A DNA stretch of 64,000 nt from Calothrix sp. 336/3 (GTDB lineage Bacteria; Cyanobacteriota; Cyanobacteriia; Cyanobacteriales; Nostocaceae), in NCBI RefSeq assembly GCF_000734895.2, contig NZ_CP011382.1, forward strand, positions 1,962,700-2,026,699, written 5' to 3'. The translations under genes and the position numbers were made by a program. Below the pieces are notes generated by a model. That model was not told the DNA's origin and ran no database searches. It saw only the letters and a list, made by a program, of their open reading frames with translations. How positions within the stretch are numbered: the first letter of the stretch is position 1; the number at the start of each line of letters is the position of its first letter. This document shows, one piece after another, positions 8,354-16,835 of this stretch.

Positions 8354-9157
8354 TTATTCACACTCCAGGATTGATAAAATTGTCGTACTTGGGGAAATTG
8401 CGCTAATTTGACCACGCCATAAGCCGGATGATGGTGTCATCTCAAAATTCCCATCGGGGTTTAATTTAATCCCCGCATCAATTGTGGCGCTAATTCCTAG
8501 GTTGAGAAAACAAGGATTTTCTCCAATATTAGTTAAGCTTAAATATTGACGATTATTATTAGCAGGTAATACCAAAGTAGAAGTATTATTAATAGAAACA
8601 TTATCGTCAAAGCATTCTGACAATAAGCTATTAGCAGAAACTATTATTTCTTGGGAATAACTCCCATAAATAGTTAAGGTATCGGTTCCCGTTAATAATC
8701 CTGTCCCTACATCTTTTAATTGCACACCTATCTTTCCGTTTTCCCCCAATTCCACAGCCAGATTGTCGGTAAACAAATCTTGTAGATTGTAACTACGATA
8801 AGGATACCCACTGGGGTTAAGGAGCGAAACGGAGCCAATAACCTCCCAGGTACTACCCTGAGAAATCAATAAATCAAGCTGTTTTCTGGGGGAAGTCCAT
8901 TCAACGTCCAAGGACTTATACAGCTTGTCTGTTTCCGAGTCGGTGAGTTCAAAATTAGGGAGAGTAATTTCAGGCAAGCTTGTAATACGAGCGTACGCTC
9001 GTAAACTTTTTACAAAATTGTTGACCGATAAGACGGTTAGACCGGGAAGAATGTCCGGGGTAAAACTCGGCATTAAATCCACCAGACTCCCAGCCGTTGT
9101 GCTGGTGAGTTTTTGGGTAATCTGGCGAACCCGTTGATAAGTGCTGATTCCGCTCAT
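8354..9157 (-). CDS. Virion-like protein with C-terminal beta module (267 aa)
   Basis: The N-terminal part is helical (QRVRQITQKLTSTTAGSLVD). The centre carries a beta region with LDVEWTSPRKQLDLLISQGS. The last 80 residues (LVLPANNNRQYLSLTNIGE ... LNPDGNFEMT) match the E2 108-aa protein and the module of the 103-aa protein. E2 thus encodes this module alone, while E1 has it fused behind an extra 185-residue domain. The stop of the upstream gene overlaps its start by four bases (9154-9157). Confidence 0.65.
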   Translation of the reverse strand: MSGISTYQRVRQITQKLTSTTAGSLVDLMPSFTPDILPGLTVLSVNNFVKSLRAYARITSLPEITLPNFELTDSETDKLYKSLDVEWTSPRKQLDLLISQGSTWEVIGSVSLLNPSGYPYRSYNLQDLFTDNLAVELGENGKIGVQLKDVGTGLLTGTDTLTIYGSYSQEIIVSANSLLSECFDDNVSINNTSTLVLPANNNRQYLSLTNIGENPCFLNLGISATIDAGIKLNPDGNFEMTPSSGLWRGQISAISPSTTILSILECE

Positions 9158-9651
9158 CCGAGGTATTCCTTGGCGGAAAATTCTGTTTTACCCTCTGCGG
9201 TCAGAATCATTTCCAAATTCAGGGAAATAGTACCGCTAAAAATTCCCGTATCCCCGTCGATGGTCGTTGATACGTTATTCAATCCCTGAGGGTTAAACAG
9301 TGTATCGGCTTCCCGGTTCTGTAAAAATGTTGCGATTTCAAGTAAATATTGAGCGGGATTATCACTGATAAAAGTTCCCCCAGTGCCTGCCACGAATCCA
9401 TGGTTATTTAAGTAATCACTCGCACCGATGGATATTTGTCCAGCCAGCACCGTTGTGATCACGGGGAAGGTGAAACTACCAGAGAAAACCAGGGAATCTA
9501 TATTAAATGTCCCTGAAATGAAGTTTCTAGCGTTCGGGTTTTTGGCTGTATTGGCTTCCGCCATCTGTAAGAAGGTAATTAATTCTAGTAATTGCCCTTC
9601 AGCTGTCGCTCGTTTTAATGTGCCGTTTGTTCCGGGTGTTACTACTGTCAT
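9154..9651 (-). CDS. Internally duplicated small virion-like protein (165 aa)
   Basis: Two tandem copies of about 65 residues are visible: LLELITFLQMAEANTAKNPN ... FSGSFTFPVITTVLAG and LLEIATFLQNREADTLFNPQ ... FSGTISLNLEMILTAE. Each is a helix followed by a beta hairpin. I chose the ATG at 9651 (MTVVTPGTNG); a GTG at 9705 would add 18 residues but run into the divergent gene. The same helix-plus-hairpin pattern, unduplicated, is seen in the 106-aa (10548), 113-aa (23863) and 102-aa (28985) proteins. First gene of the leftward late block. Confidence 0.6.
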   Translation of the reverse strand: MTVVTPGTNGTLKRATAEGQLLELITFLQMAEANTAKNPNARNFISGTFNIDSLVFSGSFTFPVITTVLAGQISIGASDYLNNHGFVAGTGGTFISDNPAQYLLEIATFLQNREADTLFNPQGLNNVSTTIDGDTGIFSGTISLNLEMILTAEGKTEFSAKEYLG

Positions 9652-9707
9652 GTGTGCAAGGAGAGAGTTAAAAGCGATACTTTTAGTAATTGCTAAATTA
9701 TACACAT

Positions 9708-10406
9708 ATGCCTAGACAAATTATTCTCTCAGGACACGAAGAGACTTTAAAGCCAGCAATTACAGAGTTAATTGCTTTGTATCAATTACTGGAAGATAAG
9801 GACATCGGGACTGTATATAGTTATCCTCCTGAGAATGTCACTACCAATAGAAGACATGAAAAACCGAAGGTAATTCTATTTTTTAAGTCTCCCAAGCCCA
9901 TCAAAAAAGAGAATACCCGTACGGACAGAAGATATGAGGCATATGTCAGCTTTCGACTAATGAATGAGACCTCAGAAACAATTACAAAAACAGAAGTTGA
10001 AACAATAGCGCAAAGAATCAAATCAGTGTTTGCCACACCCCCGTTAAGCTGGAATCGAGGGAAACTTTTTTGTACTTATTCTGATTGGAGTAAAGGTTAT
10101 CAATTTCAATTAATCGTTTCTAGCAAAGAAGAAGCAAAAAAACTAATCAAAGCCCTTCTAAAAATCCAAGGTCATACACCTAACTGGGCTTTTATGAATT
10201 CCATTGAAAATGAGGAAGCAGAGGAAAGTTTTGACGAGACACCAGGCAAAAAAAATATCTTAGGGCAAGCAGTAAATAATCCGGTAAAACGTAGAAAAAT
10301 TAGAACTTTGTTCGCCTACGCCTTAATGTATTTACCTCCTAAAGTGGATCCAGTCGTTTTAATCTCGATTGACGGCAGACATCAAAATCCAGTAGTGAAA
10401 GTGTAA
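9708..10406 (+). CDS. Conserved element protein, homologue of E2 25572-26393 (232 aa)
   Basis: Starts MPRQIILSGHEETLK. The match to the 273-aa E2 protein runs through P.....KVKLYFL/KVILFFKSP, ITFRLMNETQET/VSFRLMNETSET, A.PALIWEKG/TPPLSWNRGK, TYQDLERGYDLRL/TYSDWSKGYQFQL and VNKPIRRRR/VNNPVKRRK. It is one of the best-conserved proteins of the two elements, so it is likely central to particle assembly or DNA handling. No known family or catalytic motif is recognised. In E1 it leads a rightward block; in E2 it lies in the leftward block behind the 863-aa gene. Confidence 0.65.
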   Translation: MPRQIILSGHEETLKPAITELIALYQLLEDKDIGTVYSYPPENVTTNRRHEKPKVILFFKSPKPIKKENTRTDRRYEAYVSFRLMNETSETITKTEVETIAQRIKSVFATPPLSWNRGKLFCTYSDWSKGYQFQLIVSSKEEAKKLIKALLKIQGHTPNWAFMNSIENEEAEESFDETPGKKNILGQAVNNPVKRRKIRTLFAYALMYLPPKVDPVVLISIDGRHQNPVVKV

Positions 10407-10409
10407 AAA

Positions 10410-10432
10410 TCAACCCGTTTCAGGGGGGTTGA
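10410..10432 (+). terminator. Hairpin after the 232-aa gene
   Basis: TCAACCC (10410-10416) pairs with GGGTTGA (10426-10432) around a short loop, immediately after the stop codon. There is no strong T-run, so termination is possible rather than certain. Confidence 0.4.
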
Positions 10433-10486
10433 GTGTGCTTAAACAAGTTGAGCCTGAAAGCCTTACTGTGTAAGGGTTTTCACCTA

Positions 10487-10514
10487 TTGCACACCACAAA
10501 AAATACGCTATGCT
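10487..10514 (+). promoter_or_regulatory. Candidate sigma-70 promoter for the 10548-12712 block
   Basis: TTGCAC (10487-10492) and TATGCT (10509-10514) with a 16-bp spacer, 33 bp before the ATG of the 106-aa gene. It lies in the only sizeable gap of this block. Confidence 0.4.
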
Positions 10515-10547
10515 GAGTATTGAATACAACAGCAACCAGTACGAGTC

Positions 10548-10868
10548 ATGGATTTAACTTTTGCAGAAATCATTGCCCAACTTCCCGACGGTGACGCGGT
10601 AAAAACTTGGTGGGAAGGTGCGGACGCGGTTCCCAACGCTACAACCGTAAATGAATTTTTCGCTAAAACCTTAAAAGCGGCTAGTGACGCTCAACGCGCC
10701 AAAAATGCCAACTTAACAGCAGGCAGCAGAATCGACGCTTACCCAGCCCCCGTGAATGGTGCAGTAACTGTTGATGCGGCTACTGGATTACAATCCTTCA
10801 TCACTACTTACAGCGTCCGCTCTCGTGTTGCCGTAAATCTTGATGTTGCGATTTCTCCCTTAGCTTAA
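10548..10868 (+). CDS. Small virion-like protein (106 aa), helix plus beta hairpin
   Basis: MDLTFAEIIAQLPDG at the start, then a helix EFFAKTLKAASDAQRAKNAN and a C-terminal beta segment ITTYSVRSRVAVNLDVAIS. The 113-aa E2 protein has the same plan: MNLTYAALADKLPPG, helix GIVKLMQSLATLTNSVNDAR, end FTVRVAVNTAQFV. So the two are likely homologues. The strong promoter-like sequence upstream and small size would suit an abundant particle protein, but this is inference. Confidence 0.6.
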   Translation: MDLTFAEIIAQLPDGDAVKTWWEGADAVPNATTVNEFFAKTLKAASDAQRAKNANLTAGSRIDAYPAPVNGAVTVDAATGLQSFITTYSVRSRVAVNLDVAISPLA

Positions 10869-10901
10869 TTTCTTTTGATTAAGTAAAGGAGATAAATAAA
10901 A

Positions 10902-11540
10902 ATGCCAAGCGCACCATTAAACAAGGTTTACTTCCCGATTTACCGCAAAACTTCGGGAGACACAGGAAGAAGTCTAAATGACCCATTTGGGGTATTTTCT
11001 TGCAGACTTTCCACAGCTCGCTTTCTGGATATTGAGAGCAAGATTATAAGCGGAGTTCTGATCAAAGAGCGCAAAGCTTATACCCGCTCACTCACCCTTG
11101 CAGATGGTACAACCATAACTGCCACACCTACGGCGGGAACTGAGATTGCTGCATCTGAAATTGTTCTTCCCATCGGTGGCAGAGGTAGCCGCAGCGTTAT
11201 CTTGACCACGGGGAAACTAATCGCCGATACCAAGCGAACCGTAGGCAAAGGAAGTGCTTATCATACGCTAACCTTCCGTTTTCCTGGTTGGGCAACCATT
11301 GCCAATATTTCGGAGGCTCTGGGTGAACTGATTCCAGCAAATAAAATCAAGGAAACCCCTACGAGTGATGATATCCGTCCCTACTTCAAAGTTGTAGGGG
11401 GAAGGACTTATCCCATCACTCTAGAATCGGATGCAGAGACTAGCACTGATGTACAGGTTCCTGAAAACTCAACAGAGCTAGAAGCTCTACAAACTCAAGC
11501 AGATATCAAGAAAACTCGTAAAAAAGCGGGAACTACTTAA
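10902..11540 (+). CDS. Virion-like protein (212 aa), candidate abundant structural protein
   Basis: A good ribosome-binding site (AAAGGAG, about 10887-10893) precedes the ATG at 10902. The sequence is beta-rich, with RAYTRSLTLADGTTITATPT-type alternation and GKGSAYHTLTFRFPGWATI. It has a Lys-rich C terminus and contains one VVGGRTYPITLES segment. Its place between the 106-aa and 151-aa genes corresponds to the 180-aa E2 gene (24911-25453), but sequence similarity between the two is not convincing. It is a candidate coat protein only by size, position and strong ribosome-binding site. Confidence 0.6.
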   Translation: MPSAPLNKVYFPIYRKTSGDTGRSLNDPFGVFSCRLSTARFLDIESKIISGVLIKERKAYTRSLTLADGTTITATPTAGTEIAASEIVLPIGGRGSRSVILTTGKLIADTKRTVGKGSAYHTLTFRFPGWATIANISEALGELIPANKIKETPTSDDIRPYFKVVGGRTYPITLESDAETSTDVQVPENSTELEALQTQADIKKTRKKAGTT

Positions 11541-11543
11541 AAA

Positions 11544-11999
11544 ATGCTTGAGCCGTTGGGGCTACAGGATGGGGGGTGGGAATTGGTCGCGTCTGGCTAT
11601 TACCAAGCGGAGAGAGTTGGCAGTCAGTATCGACCGATTCCCCTGATTGAATTCCCGTACAACCTTTCTAATCACATAGTCGCAATTCAAACCAATAGCG
11701 ACACAATTAGACCAACATGGAGAAGGTCAGGGCAATTAATCCAGGTTGTAGACTTGGGGCTTTCTACCGGGCAAGACGTGGAATTTACCCAACAAAGACT
11801 AACAACTTATCTGAATAGAACAAAGTTGTTCTTTCTTCCTAAAATCTCAGAAACCTATCAGTTAAATTTTCTTCCCTTACCTTGGATTTATGACCTATCT
11901 ATTAGAATTTGGTCACACCCAGACGTAGGAAATACCAGGGAATATCTAGAAAGAATCGAGCGTAAAATTGATGATATGTCTGAATATGGTAATGTGTGA
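11544..11999 (+). CDS. Homologue of E2 24201-24710 (151 aa)
   Basis: Shared with the E2 protein: GGWELV/GSWELV near the start, RPTWRRSGQLIQ/RPSWYRAGYLTQ in the middle, RTKLFFLPKISETYQLNF/RIQLVIFPKYSSNFRLRF and LSIRIWS/LTLSIWE towards the end, then a short helix (LERIERKIDDM / LETIEAKIDNL). It is beta-rich with a C-terminal coil and no catalytic motif, and it belongs to the common virion-like set. Its stop overlaps the next start (11996-11999). Confidence 0.65.
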   Translation: MLEPLGLQDGGWELVASGYYQAERVGSQYRPIPLIEFPYNLSNHIVAIQTNSDTIRPTWRRSGQLIQVVDLGLSTGQDVEFTQQRLTTYLNRTKLFFLPKISETYQLNFLPLPWIYDLSIRIWSHPDVGNTREYLERIERKIDDMSEYGNV

Positions 12000-12712
12000 T
12001 GCCGTGGCAATTAATCTCACAGATAGCCTTGTCTGAACAATGGCAATTAACACCCCCAATTAGTGGGGAAATATTCAGAATCAAGCATTCCCCTATATTT
12101 AATCCTAAGAAAGAGTACCTTAAGGCTGTAATTTCCCCGGCTTTCATTGATGACGGGATAAATTTACTGAAGCCTACAAGGTTAAGTTATCGTGATGCCC
12201 ATGAGGTTTTTACATTTTATTTTCCTCAAGGGATAGCACAACAGCAACTAGCTTTTAAAAGACTAGATGCAACCTATATTGAATGGAATATTGAAGCTGA
12301 AATCTTTTATCCCGCTAGAGGAGAAGAAGACTTCGCAAACTACCTAATTACGCGATTTGGAGAACTCATGCCTTTATTTAATGAAATCAGCCTACAAGGA
12401 TTAGAAGTTTCTGTTACTAACAACTTTCCTGAAATTCGTAAATCTAATGAAGATTACGATACTTCTACAACCCCTGTGGCTGTGTTGCTAGAACGGACAA
12501 ACAGAGTAACCGCTTCTATTTACAACAGTGGTAGCGCAGATGTCACCGTTGGCTTTTTAAACCTGGCGGGCGACGCTGTTGATTCTCCTCTGGCAGTCAT
12601 CAAGCCGAGAGGAATCTACGAATTACCCGCAGGATTTGCTAACGAATTATACGCAGTATCCGAAACTCCTTCTGAGGTCACTGTTACAGACTTTACCCGC
12701 ATAGGAAGTTAA
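11996..12712 (+). CDS. Virion-like protein with C-terminal beta module (238 aa)
   Basis: The N-terminal part (WQLTPPISGEIFRIKHSPIF and SYRDAHEVFTFYFPQGIA) has the flavour of the preceding 151-aa protein. The last 80 residues (VAVLLERTNRVTASIYNSGS, IKPRGIYELPA) carry the same beta module seen in the 103-, 267-, 105- and 108-aa proteins. It ends the rightward block before a strong terminator. Confidence 0.6.
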   Translation: MMPWQLISQIALSEQWQLTPPISGEIFRIKHSPIFNPKKEYLKAVISPAFIDDGINLLKPTRLSYRDAHEVFTFYFPQGIAQQQLAFKRLDATYIEWNIEAEIFYPARGEEDFANYLITRFGELMPLFNEISLQGLEVSVTNNFPEIRKSNEDYDTSTTPVAVLLERTNRVTASIYNSGSADVTVGFLNLAGDAVDSPLAVIKPRGIYELPAGFANELYAVSETPSEVTVTDFTRIGS

Positions 12713-12748
12713 TTAAACCCTTTGATTCTGTAACTTTTGCTAGCTAAT

Positions 12749-12790
12749 AAAAGGGCAAGTATTAACAGTGCTTGCCCTTTTATTTTTCTC
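12749..12790 (+). terminator. Intrinsic terminator of the E1 rightward late block
   Basis: AAAAGGGCAAG (12749-12759) pairs with CTTGCCCTTTT (12771-12781), and TATTTTT follows. This is a complete rho-independent terminator 36 bp after the 238-aa gene. Confidence 0.8.
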
Positions 12791-12932
12791 TGTATTTAAG
12801 TTATTTCAATCTTTATGATTACGAGAGTTAAATCTACATATTCATAAAGATTAATTAATAAAATAAGAATAGACAAAAAAGCCGCAAACTATGCGGCTCT
12901 CAGAAAACTATTACATTCAATTTAATTGTGCC

Positions 12933-13229
12933 ATGCAAAATTTATCTTTCAAGGATTTCCTTGAGATTTCTTTAGGAATCCTAGCGATAATTTCTATAAT
13001 TTTTCGATGTGCCCATCTGGAGCAAGAAATTTATCGAACCATAGAACAGGTTAAGGATGACGGAACAGCTAAATTTAATAGCCTGTATAACGAGCTAGCT
13101 GTACATAAAGCTCAATGTGAAACTCGTTCCCAGATAGAGGAATACAGTCTCAAGCACGTCTATACAAAACTGAAATTTATAGAGAGAAAAATCAGCTTAC
13201 TAGGGGGAGATGATGAAGATAGCAATTGA
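12933..13229 (+). CDS. Holin-like small membrane protein (98 aa)
   Basis: One N-terminal membrane segment (LEISLGILAIISIIFRC, about residues 9-26), then a charged coiled region with CETRSQIEEYSLKHVYTKLKFIERK. It is homologous to the E2 99-aa protein (CDTRAKTDKYSIKYLVVRLQNLEEK). Its end overlaps the start of the amidase gene, the usual holin-endolysin arrangement. I prefer the ATG at 12933: the earlier ATG at 12891 lies inside a hairpin (AGCCGC...GCGGCT, 12880-12898). Confidence 0.7.
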   Translation: MQNLSFKDFLEISLGILAIISIIFRCAHLEQEIYRTIEQVKDDGTAKFNSLYNELAVHKAQCETRSQIEEYSLKHVYTKLKFIERKISLLGGDDEDSN

Positions 13230-13716
13230 CCTTGGTCACGGATGTCCCCCGGATAGTGGAGCGGTGGGAATTCGGACAGAGGAGGAAATGATAAATGCCG
13301 TTGGGAGAAAACTGATTGACTTACTCAAAGGGGAAGGGCATGAGCTTGTGTTGTGCCGTCCCAGTGGTTGCGGTTCTGTTGGTCAATCCTTGCGGCGGCG
13401 GGTAAAAACTGCCAATGATGCCAAGGTAGATTTTTACGTCTCCCTACACTTCAACGCATTTAACGGCAAAGCGAACGGGACAGAATGTTTCGCCATTGGG
13501 GGAGTAGGTAGAGCTGTAGCAGAGAAAGTTGTGGGCAACATTGCCCGGTTAGGATTTGTAAACCGAGGGGTGAAAGACGGTTCGCGGTTGTTTGTGGTAC
13601 GCAATACCAGTATGCCAGCCATTCTGGTTGAAGGCTGCTTCTGTGACTCCCCTGCTGATATCGCCATCTACGAGCCAGAAAGTATGGCTCATGCTATATT
13701 TGAGGCGATTTCGTAA
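13210..13716 (+). CDS. N-acetylmuramoyl-L-alanine amidase (Amidase_3), endolysin
   Basis: IAIDLGHGCPPDSGAVG carries the zinc His10. A Glu-rich EEE at 24-26 follows, SLHFNAFNG supplies His80, and ILVEGCF supplies the catalytic Glu141: the full set of the zinc amidase (AmiC/CwlV) fold at the usual single-domain length (168 aa). It would cleave the lactyl-peptide bond of peptidoglycan. There is no signal peptide, so export would depend on the overlapping holin-like gene. E2 has a different, truncated peptidase at this position. Confidence 0.9.
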   Translation: MMKIAIDLGHGCPPDSGAVGIRTEEEMINAVGRKLIDLLKGEGHELVLCRPSGCGSVGQSLRRRVKTANDAKVDFYVSLHFNAFNGKANGTECFAIGGVGRAVAEKVVGNIARLGFVNRGVKDGSRLFVVRNTSMPAILVEGCFCDSPADIAIYEPESMAHAIFEAIS

Positions 13717-13749
13717 GCTTCTGATGCAAATTTCAACTTAGCACCAACC

Positions 13750-13780
13750 ACACCACCCTGATAGAGTGGTGCTTTTTTTT
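13750..13780 (+). terminator. Intrinsic terminator after the amidase
   Basis: CACCAC (13751-13756) pairs with GTGGTG (13766-13771), then C and eight T residues. It separates the lysis genes from the convergent helicase gene. Confidence 0.75.
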
Positions 13781-13883
13781 GATACAATCTCCCCGTCTAT
13801 GTGATATTCGGATTTTTGCGATCGCTTCGGCGGGCTGGAAGCCTATCGCCCCTTTGCTGCATTCCGGGCGATCGCTTTTTGTG

Positions 13884-16244
13884 TCAACTTGTTTTGAGCC
13901 GAATTTTCTCTAAATCAGTTATTGAATCCTCAAACCCATCAGATCGCATGAATACCCATCTACCCCCATCCGGTCGGTATTGGTGAGGACGATATTCAAG
14001 GAAGGATGCTTCTATCCATCGATATTCACCATTGATGATGACATCTACCTCATATTTGAATCGCTTAATCAAGCGCTGCACCCATTGCTTAATAACGGAT
14101 GGAAGTTTCTTGGAATCCTTGCAGCTAGTCGAGGTTTTATAAGGCTCCATACCTGGGAAAAATAACTCGATTGCATAGCCATCATCTTCTCCTCCAGGAG
14201 TTGCGATCGCCTTTACTTCTCCTAGTGGTGATTGGTGAAGAGATTTTATTGTGAGTACATTTTTTATACCTTTGTTAGGTTTACGTTTGTTTACACTTGA
14301 ATCTACATCTGATCCAGTGGGGATTGTCAGTAATTCACCCTTTTCGGTATCAGTCTCTACATCTGATCCGTTCTGTATATCACGCATGATCAGATGTGTA
14401 ATTTGTGTTCCCGTCTCTTCTGGCAATGGTTCTGGCGATGTGATCAATCCGATCTGATCATGTGATCCGAAAACTTTTTTTTCTGCATTTTCAAAAGTTT
14501 GATTTTTTAGGATCACATGATCACATCTCCCAGAACCTTTATCTGGCAAGGGCAGAAGTCCGATCCGAGATGTCGTTTCAGTAGGATCAGTCGGATCACA
14601 TGTGCGATTAGTTACGGGCGCTACGCGCGAACCGAGGTAGTATACAAGTTTACGACTATCCCCGGTAGCCCTACCCACATTAACTAAACCTTCGTTGGAC
14701 GCTCTTCTCATCTCTCTGCGTACCGATTCGCGGGCAGAACCAACCCCCTCGGCTATTTCCTCGGCTTGGAATGCTTGACCTAATTTCTCTTTTAAAAACT
14801 TGATGCAACGACTCATTAGGCTAGCTGACTGGGAGTTCCCTCCCATGATGTCATCTTCAATCCTGCCCTTGAATGTCCACCCCCAAGAGTCATCATCGTA
14901 GACAAATTTGTAAGCACCAGGAGCGCGACTTCTGGATTTTTCAATAGTTAGGGAATTAAATTCCTCAATCTCATTTTTAGTTCGCGCTAACTTCCACACC
15001 TCATCTGCACTGGCGATGATGGCACGGCTACCCCTAACGCTACCTTCCGCATTGGCATGGTGGATTACCAGGAAAGTGCAATTAAACTCTTGGGCTAAAT
15101 GCCTTAGTCGGATAATTGGACGGGCATACTCTGTGTCATTCTCACTATATAAAGATGTAGTGCTGACGCTCATTAAACTGTCGATAATCACAAACTTTGG
15201 CTCGTGCTGTTTGAGCATCTGCTTAAGCCGTCCGAATTCCCCTACCGTCCACTCGTCACAGATAACCATCCGATTGGCTACGGTGTCATCTGCGAAAAAA
15301 TCCTGCATTTCTAGTAACTTGCTAGTGTTTCTTGCACCCTGGTCAGTTTCGATTAACAGGGTTTTCATTGGTTCGATTTCCGCACCGTCGTAAGTGAACG
15401 TGCCACCAGCACAGGCATATTTTGCCAGTGTCATGGCGGTTCGAGTTTTCCCCACACCCGCACCACCGTAGGCAACGAGAACCGAACCAAGGGGAATTAA
15501 TCCTGGAAATATCCAGTTTTGCTCTTGGTTGCCATGCTTCTCAAAATATTCCTTAGCCGTGTAGGTGTAGGTTTTGTTCTGGCTATCGAGCCATTTTGCG
15601 TGAAAATCAAGAAGTTCTTTTTTGTTGCTAAACTTCCACTTCTTGGCTAGTTTCCGCATCAACCAATCACGTTGAGCAGCGTTTTCTATATCTTCTATCT
15701 CTTCTAAATCCTTGCAGAGATTTTCAAAAGCTACGGTGTCTCTTTTTTGCCAGTATCCCTGATCATCGTGTTTTCTTAGTCCAGTAATTTGTAAAACTGT
15801 TTGTTCCAGTTTTTCAAGCGTCCATGATAATGGGTTTTCTCTGTCATGGGCTAGCTGTTCTATCTGGCTACTCAGTAAGCTTAATCTTCTGCGTGTATGC
15901 TTTTCTAAAAGCACTTCCGTAGCTGATTCTACTCCCGCAGAGGAAACAATTGAATCTATTAGATTGGTAAGGGCAGAACGACCGCCCACAGTACCTAGGA
16001 GATTTTTGTCAGCAAGGATATTTGCTACAGATAGCAGATTTATTGATATTTGGTTGCGGTGTAATTCGAGACAACTTTTATAAATTATCTGGTGTTTTTC
16101 CAGGGTAAAAGCGTCAACAGGTAGCTTATCTGCAATTTTGTAAATAGCTGCGGAGTCTAGTATAATAGAACCTAGAACCGCCATTTCCGCATCAATGTTG
16201 TTTATCGGACGTTGTGCCGAATAGGTGGAATCAATATTAAACAT
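13884..16244 (-). CDS. Replicative helicase: DnaB-N domain + RecA-like ATPase + element-specific C-terminal domain (786 aa)
   Basis: Residues 10-120 resemble the DnaB N-terminal domain (DAEMAVLGSIILD). A RecA/RepA-type ATPase follows, with Walker A YGGAGVGKT (259-267), Walker B FVIIDS (351-356) and a sensor-like LVIHHAN. A winged-helix-like region lies near 480-530 (AEEIAEGVGSARESVRREMR), then a low-complexity linker (about 549-650). The last 125 residues (TIKSLHQSPLGEVKAIATP ...) match the end of the E2 Rep protein. It probably loads at or unwinds the element's origin. The linker-coding DNA is packed with GATC sites. Confidence 0.8.
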   Translation of the reverse strand: MFNIDSTYSAQRPINNIDAEMAVLGSIILDSAAIYKIADKLPVDAFTLEKHQIIYKSCLELHRNQISINLLSVANILADKNLLGTVGGRSALTNLIDSIVSSAGVESATEVLLEKHTRRRLSLLSSQIEQLAHDRENPLSWTLEKLEQTVLQITGLRKHDDQGYWQKRDTVAFENLCKDLEEIEDIENAAQRDWLMRKLAKKWKFSNKKELLDFHAKWLDSQNKTYTYTAKEYFEKHGNQEQNWIFPGLIPLGSVLVAYGGAGVGKTRTAMTLAKYACAGGTFTYDGAEIEPMKTLLIETDQGARNTSKLLEMQDFFADDTVANRMVICDEWTVGEFGRLKQMLKQHEPKFVIIDSLMSVSTTSLYSENDTEYARPIIRLRHLAQEFNCTFLVIHHANAEGSVRGSRAIIASADEVWKLARTKNEIEEFNSLTIEKSRSRAPGAYKFVYDDDSWGWTFKGRIEDDIMGGNSQSASLMSRCIKFLKEKLGQAFQAEEIAEGVGSARESVRREMRRASNEGLVNVGRATGDSRKLVYYLGSRVAPVTNRTCDPTDPTETTSRIGLLPLPDKGSGRCDHVILKNQTFENAEKKVFGSHDQIGLITSPEPLPEETGTQITHLIMRDIQNGSDVETDTEKGELLTIPTGSDVDSSVNKRKPNKGIKNVLTIKSLHQSPLGEVKAIATPGGEDDGYAIELFFPGMEPYKTSTSCKDSKKLPSVIKQWVQRLIKRFKYEVDVIINGEYRWIEASFLEYRPHQYRPDGGRWVFMRSDGFEDSITDLEKIRLKTS
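14311..14597. repeat. GATC-rich repeat cluster inside the helicase gene (candidate origin)
   Basis: Twelve GATC sites occur in 287 bp (starts 14311, 14365, 14388, 14442, 14451, 14456, 14464, 14511, 14519, 14562, 14585, 14594), where about one is expected. They lie in longer repeats such as CTACATCTGATCC (twice), GATCAGATGTG and GGATCACATGATCACATC. None is part of a GCGATCGC octamer. The density resembles a bacterial oriC, and origins inside replication genes are known (phage lambda O). Confidence 0.6.
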
Positions 16245-16297
16245 ATTAATTACTCCATTTCTACTAGTTAAGGTTTATTGGCTGGTAGTTTTTTTTG

Positions 16298-16540
16298 CTA
16301 ATTTTTGTCCAAGATGGACATTCTAAGATGAATTCTGATTGCTTCTAGGCGGATAGAATCCTTAATCTTTTGATTACCTTCAATGTTTTTAGGAAGGCAA
16401 TGGATGATTTTTGCGGCTATCAATACCTCATCTTCTGGAGACAAACCATACTCTTTTTCGCAATAGTCAATTAGTCTGTCTTTGGCATATCCCAAGTGTT
16501 GGGAGTTCTGAACAAAGGCGATCGCGTCAATTTCCTTCAT
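16298..16540 (-). CDS. Small conserved element protein (80 aa), paralogue at 32240
   Basis: MKEIDAIAFVQNSQHLGYAK at the start; the E2 copy begins MKEIDAIAFVQASNDFGLSK. The shared middle reads EDEVLIAAKIIHCLPKNIEGN, against SLKLAAEILHVFPRNVEGN in E2. All-helical, unknown family. The start overlaps the end of the next upstream gene (16527-16540). It is directly upstream of the replication gene in both elements, so it may assist replication or its control. Confidence 0.65.
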   Translation of the reverse strand: MKEIDAIAFVQNSQHLGYAKDRLIDYCEKEYGLSPEDEVLIAAKIIHCLPKNIEGNQKIKDSIRLEAIRIHLRMSILDKN

Positions 16541-16799
16541 TTCCTTTCTCCATATCTTTCAATTTTTGCCTGACTTCAATTACAGTTCGTCTTAAAGCTT
16601 GCTCTAAAGATGGATTGTCATTGACACATTGAGGCATCGAAGAGAGGAAGAACGCTAATACCCAGGTTGCCTCAGTTGCATTAATATCTAGTTTCTTCTC
16701 TAGGAAATCGGAGAAGAATGCCAGGGATGAGCCACAGGCTTGAGAAGCTTTGAAAAGTTCGATCGCCATCGCTGATTCTTCTGGTGTTTGTCGTGTCAT
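16527..16799 (-). CDS. Small conserved element protein (90 aa), paralogue at 32469
   Basis: Nearly identical to the 91-aa E2 protein (LFKASQACGSSLAFFSDFLE against LFKASQACGSSLALFSDFLE; shared SMPQCVNDNPSLEQALRRTV). Helical, with a charged C terminus; no known family. It is the first gene of the leftward replication operon. High identity here, next to diverged neighbours, shows recent exchange between the elements. Confidence 0.65.
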   Translation of the reverse strand: MTRQTPEESAMAIELFKASQACGSSLAFFSDFLEKKLDINATEATWVLAFFLSSMPQCVNDNPSLEQALRRTVIEVRQKLKDMEKGNEGN

Positions 16800-16835
16800 G
16801 ACTGGGAATACTAGGGTGAGAGTTTGGTGCTAGGC

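Noticed and set aside
10450..10475. Similarity of GAGCCTGAAAGCCTTACTGT to 2070-2095 as a second att-like site
   Set aside because: About 22 of 26 positions match but without the 43-bp core. It is more likely a dispersed short repeat or hairpin (TGAAAGCCTTA...TAAGG.TTTTCA).
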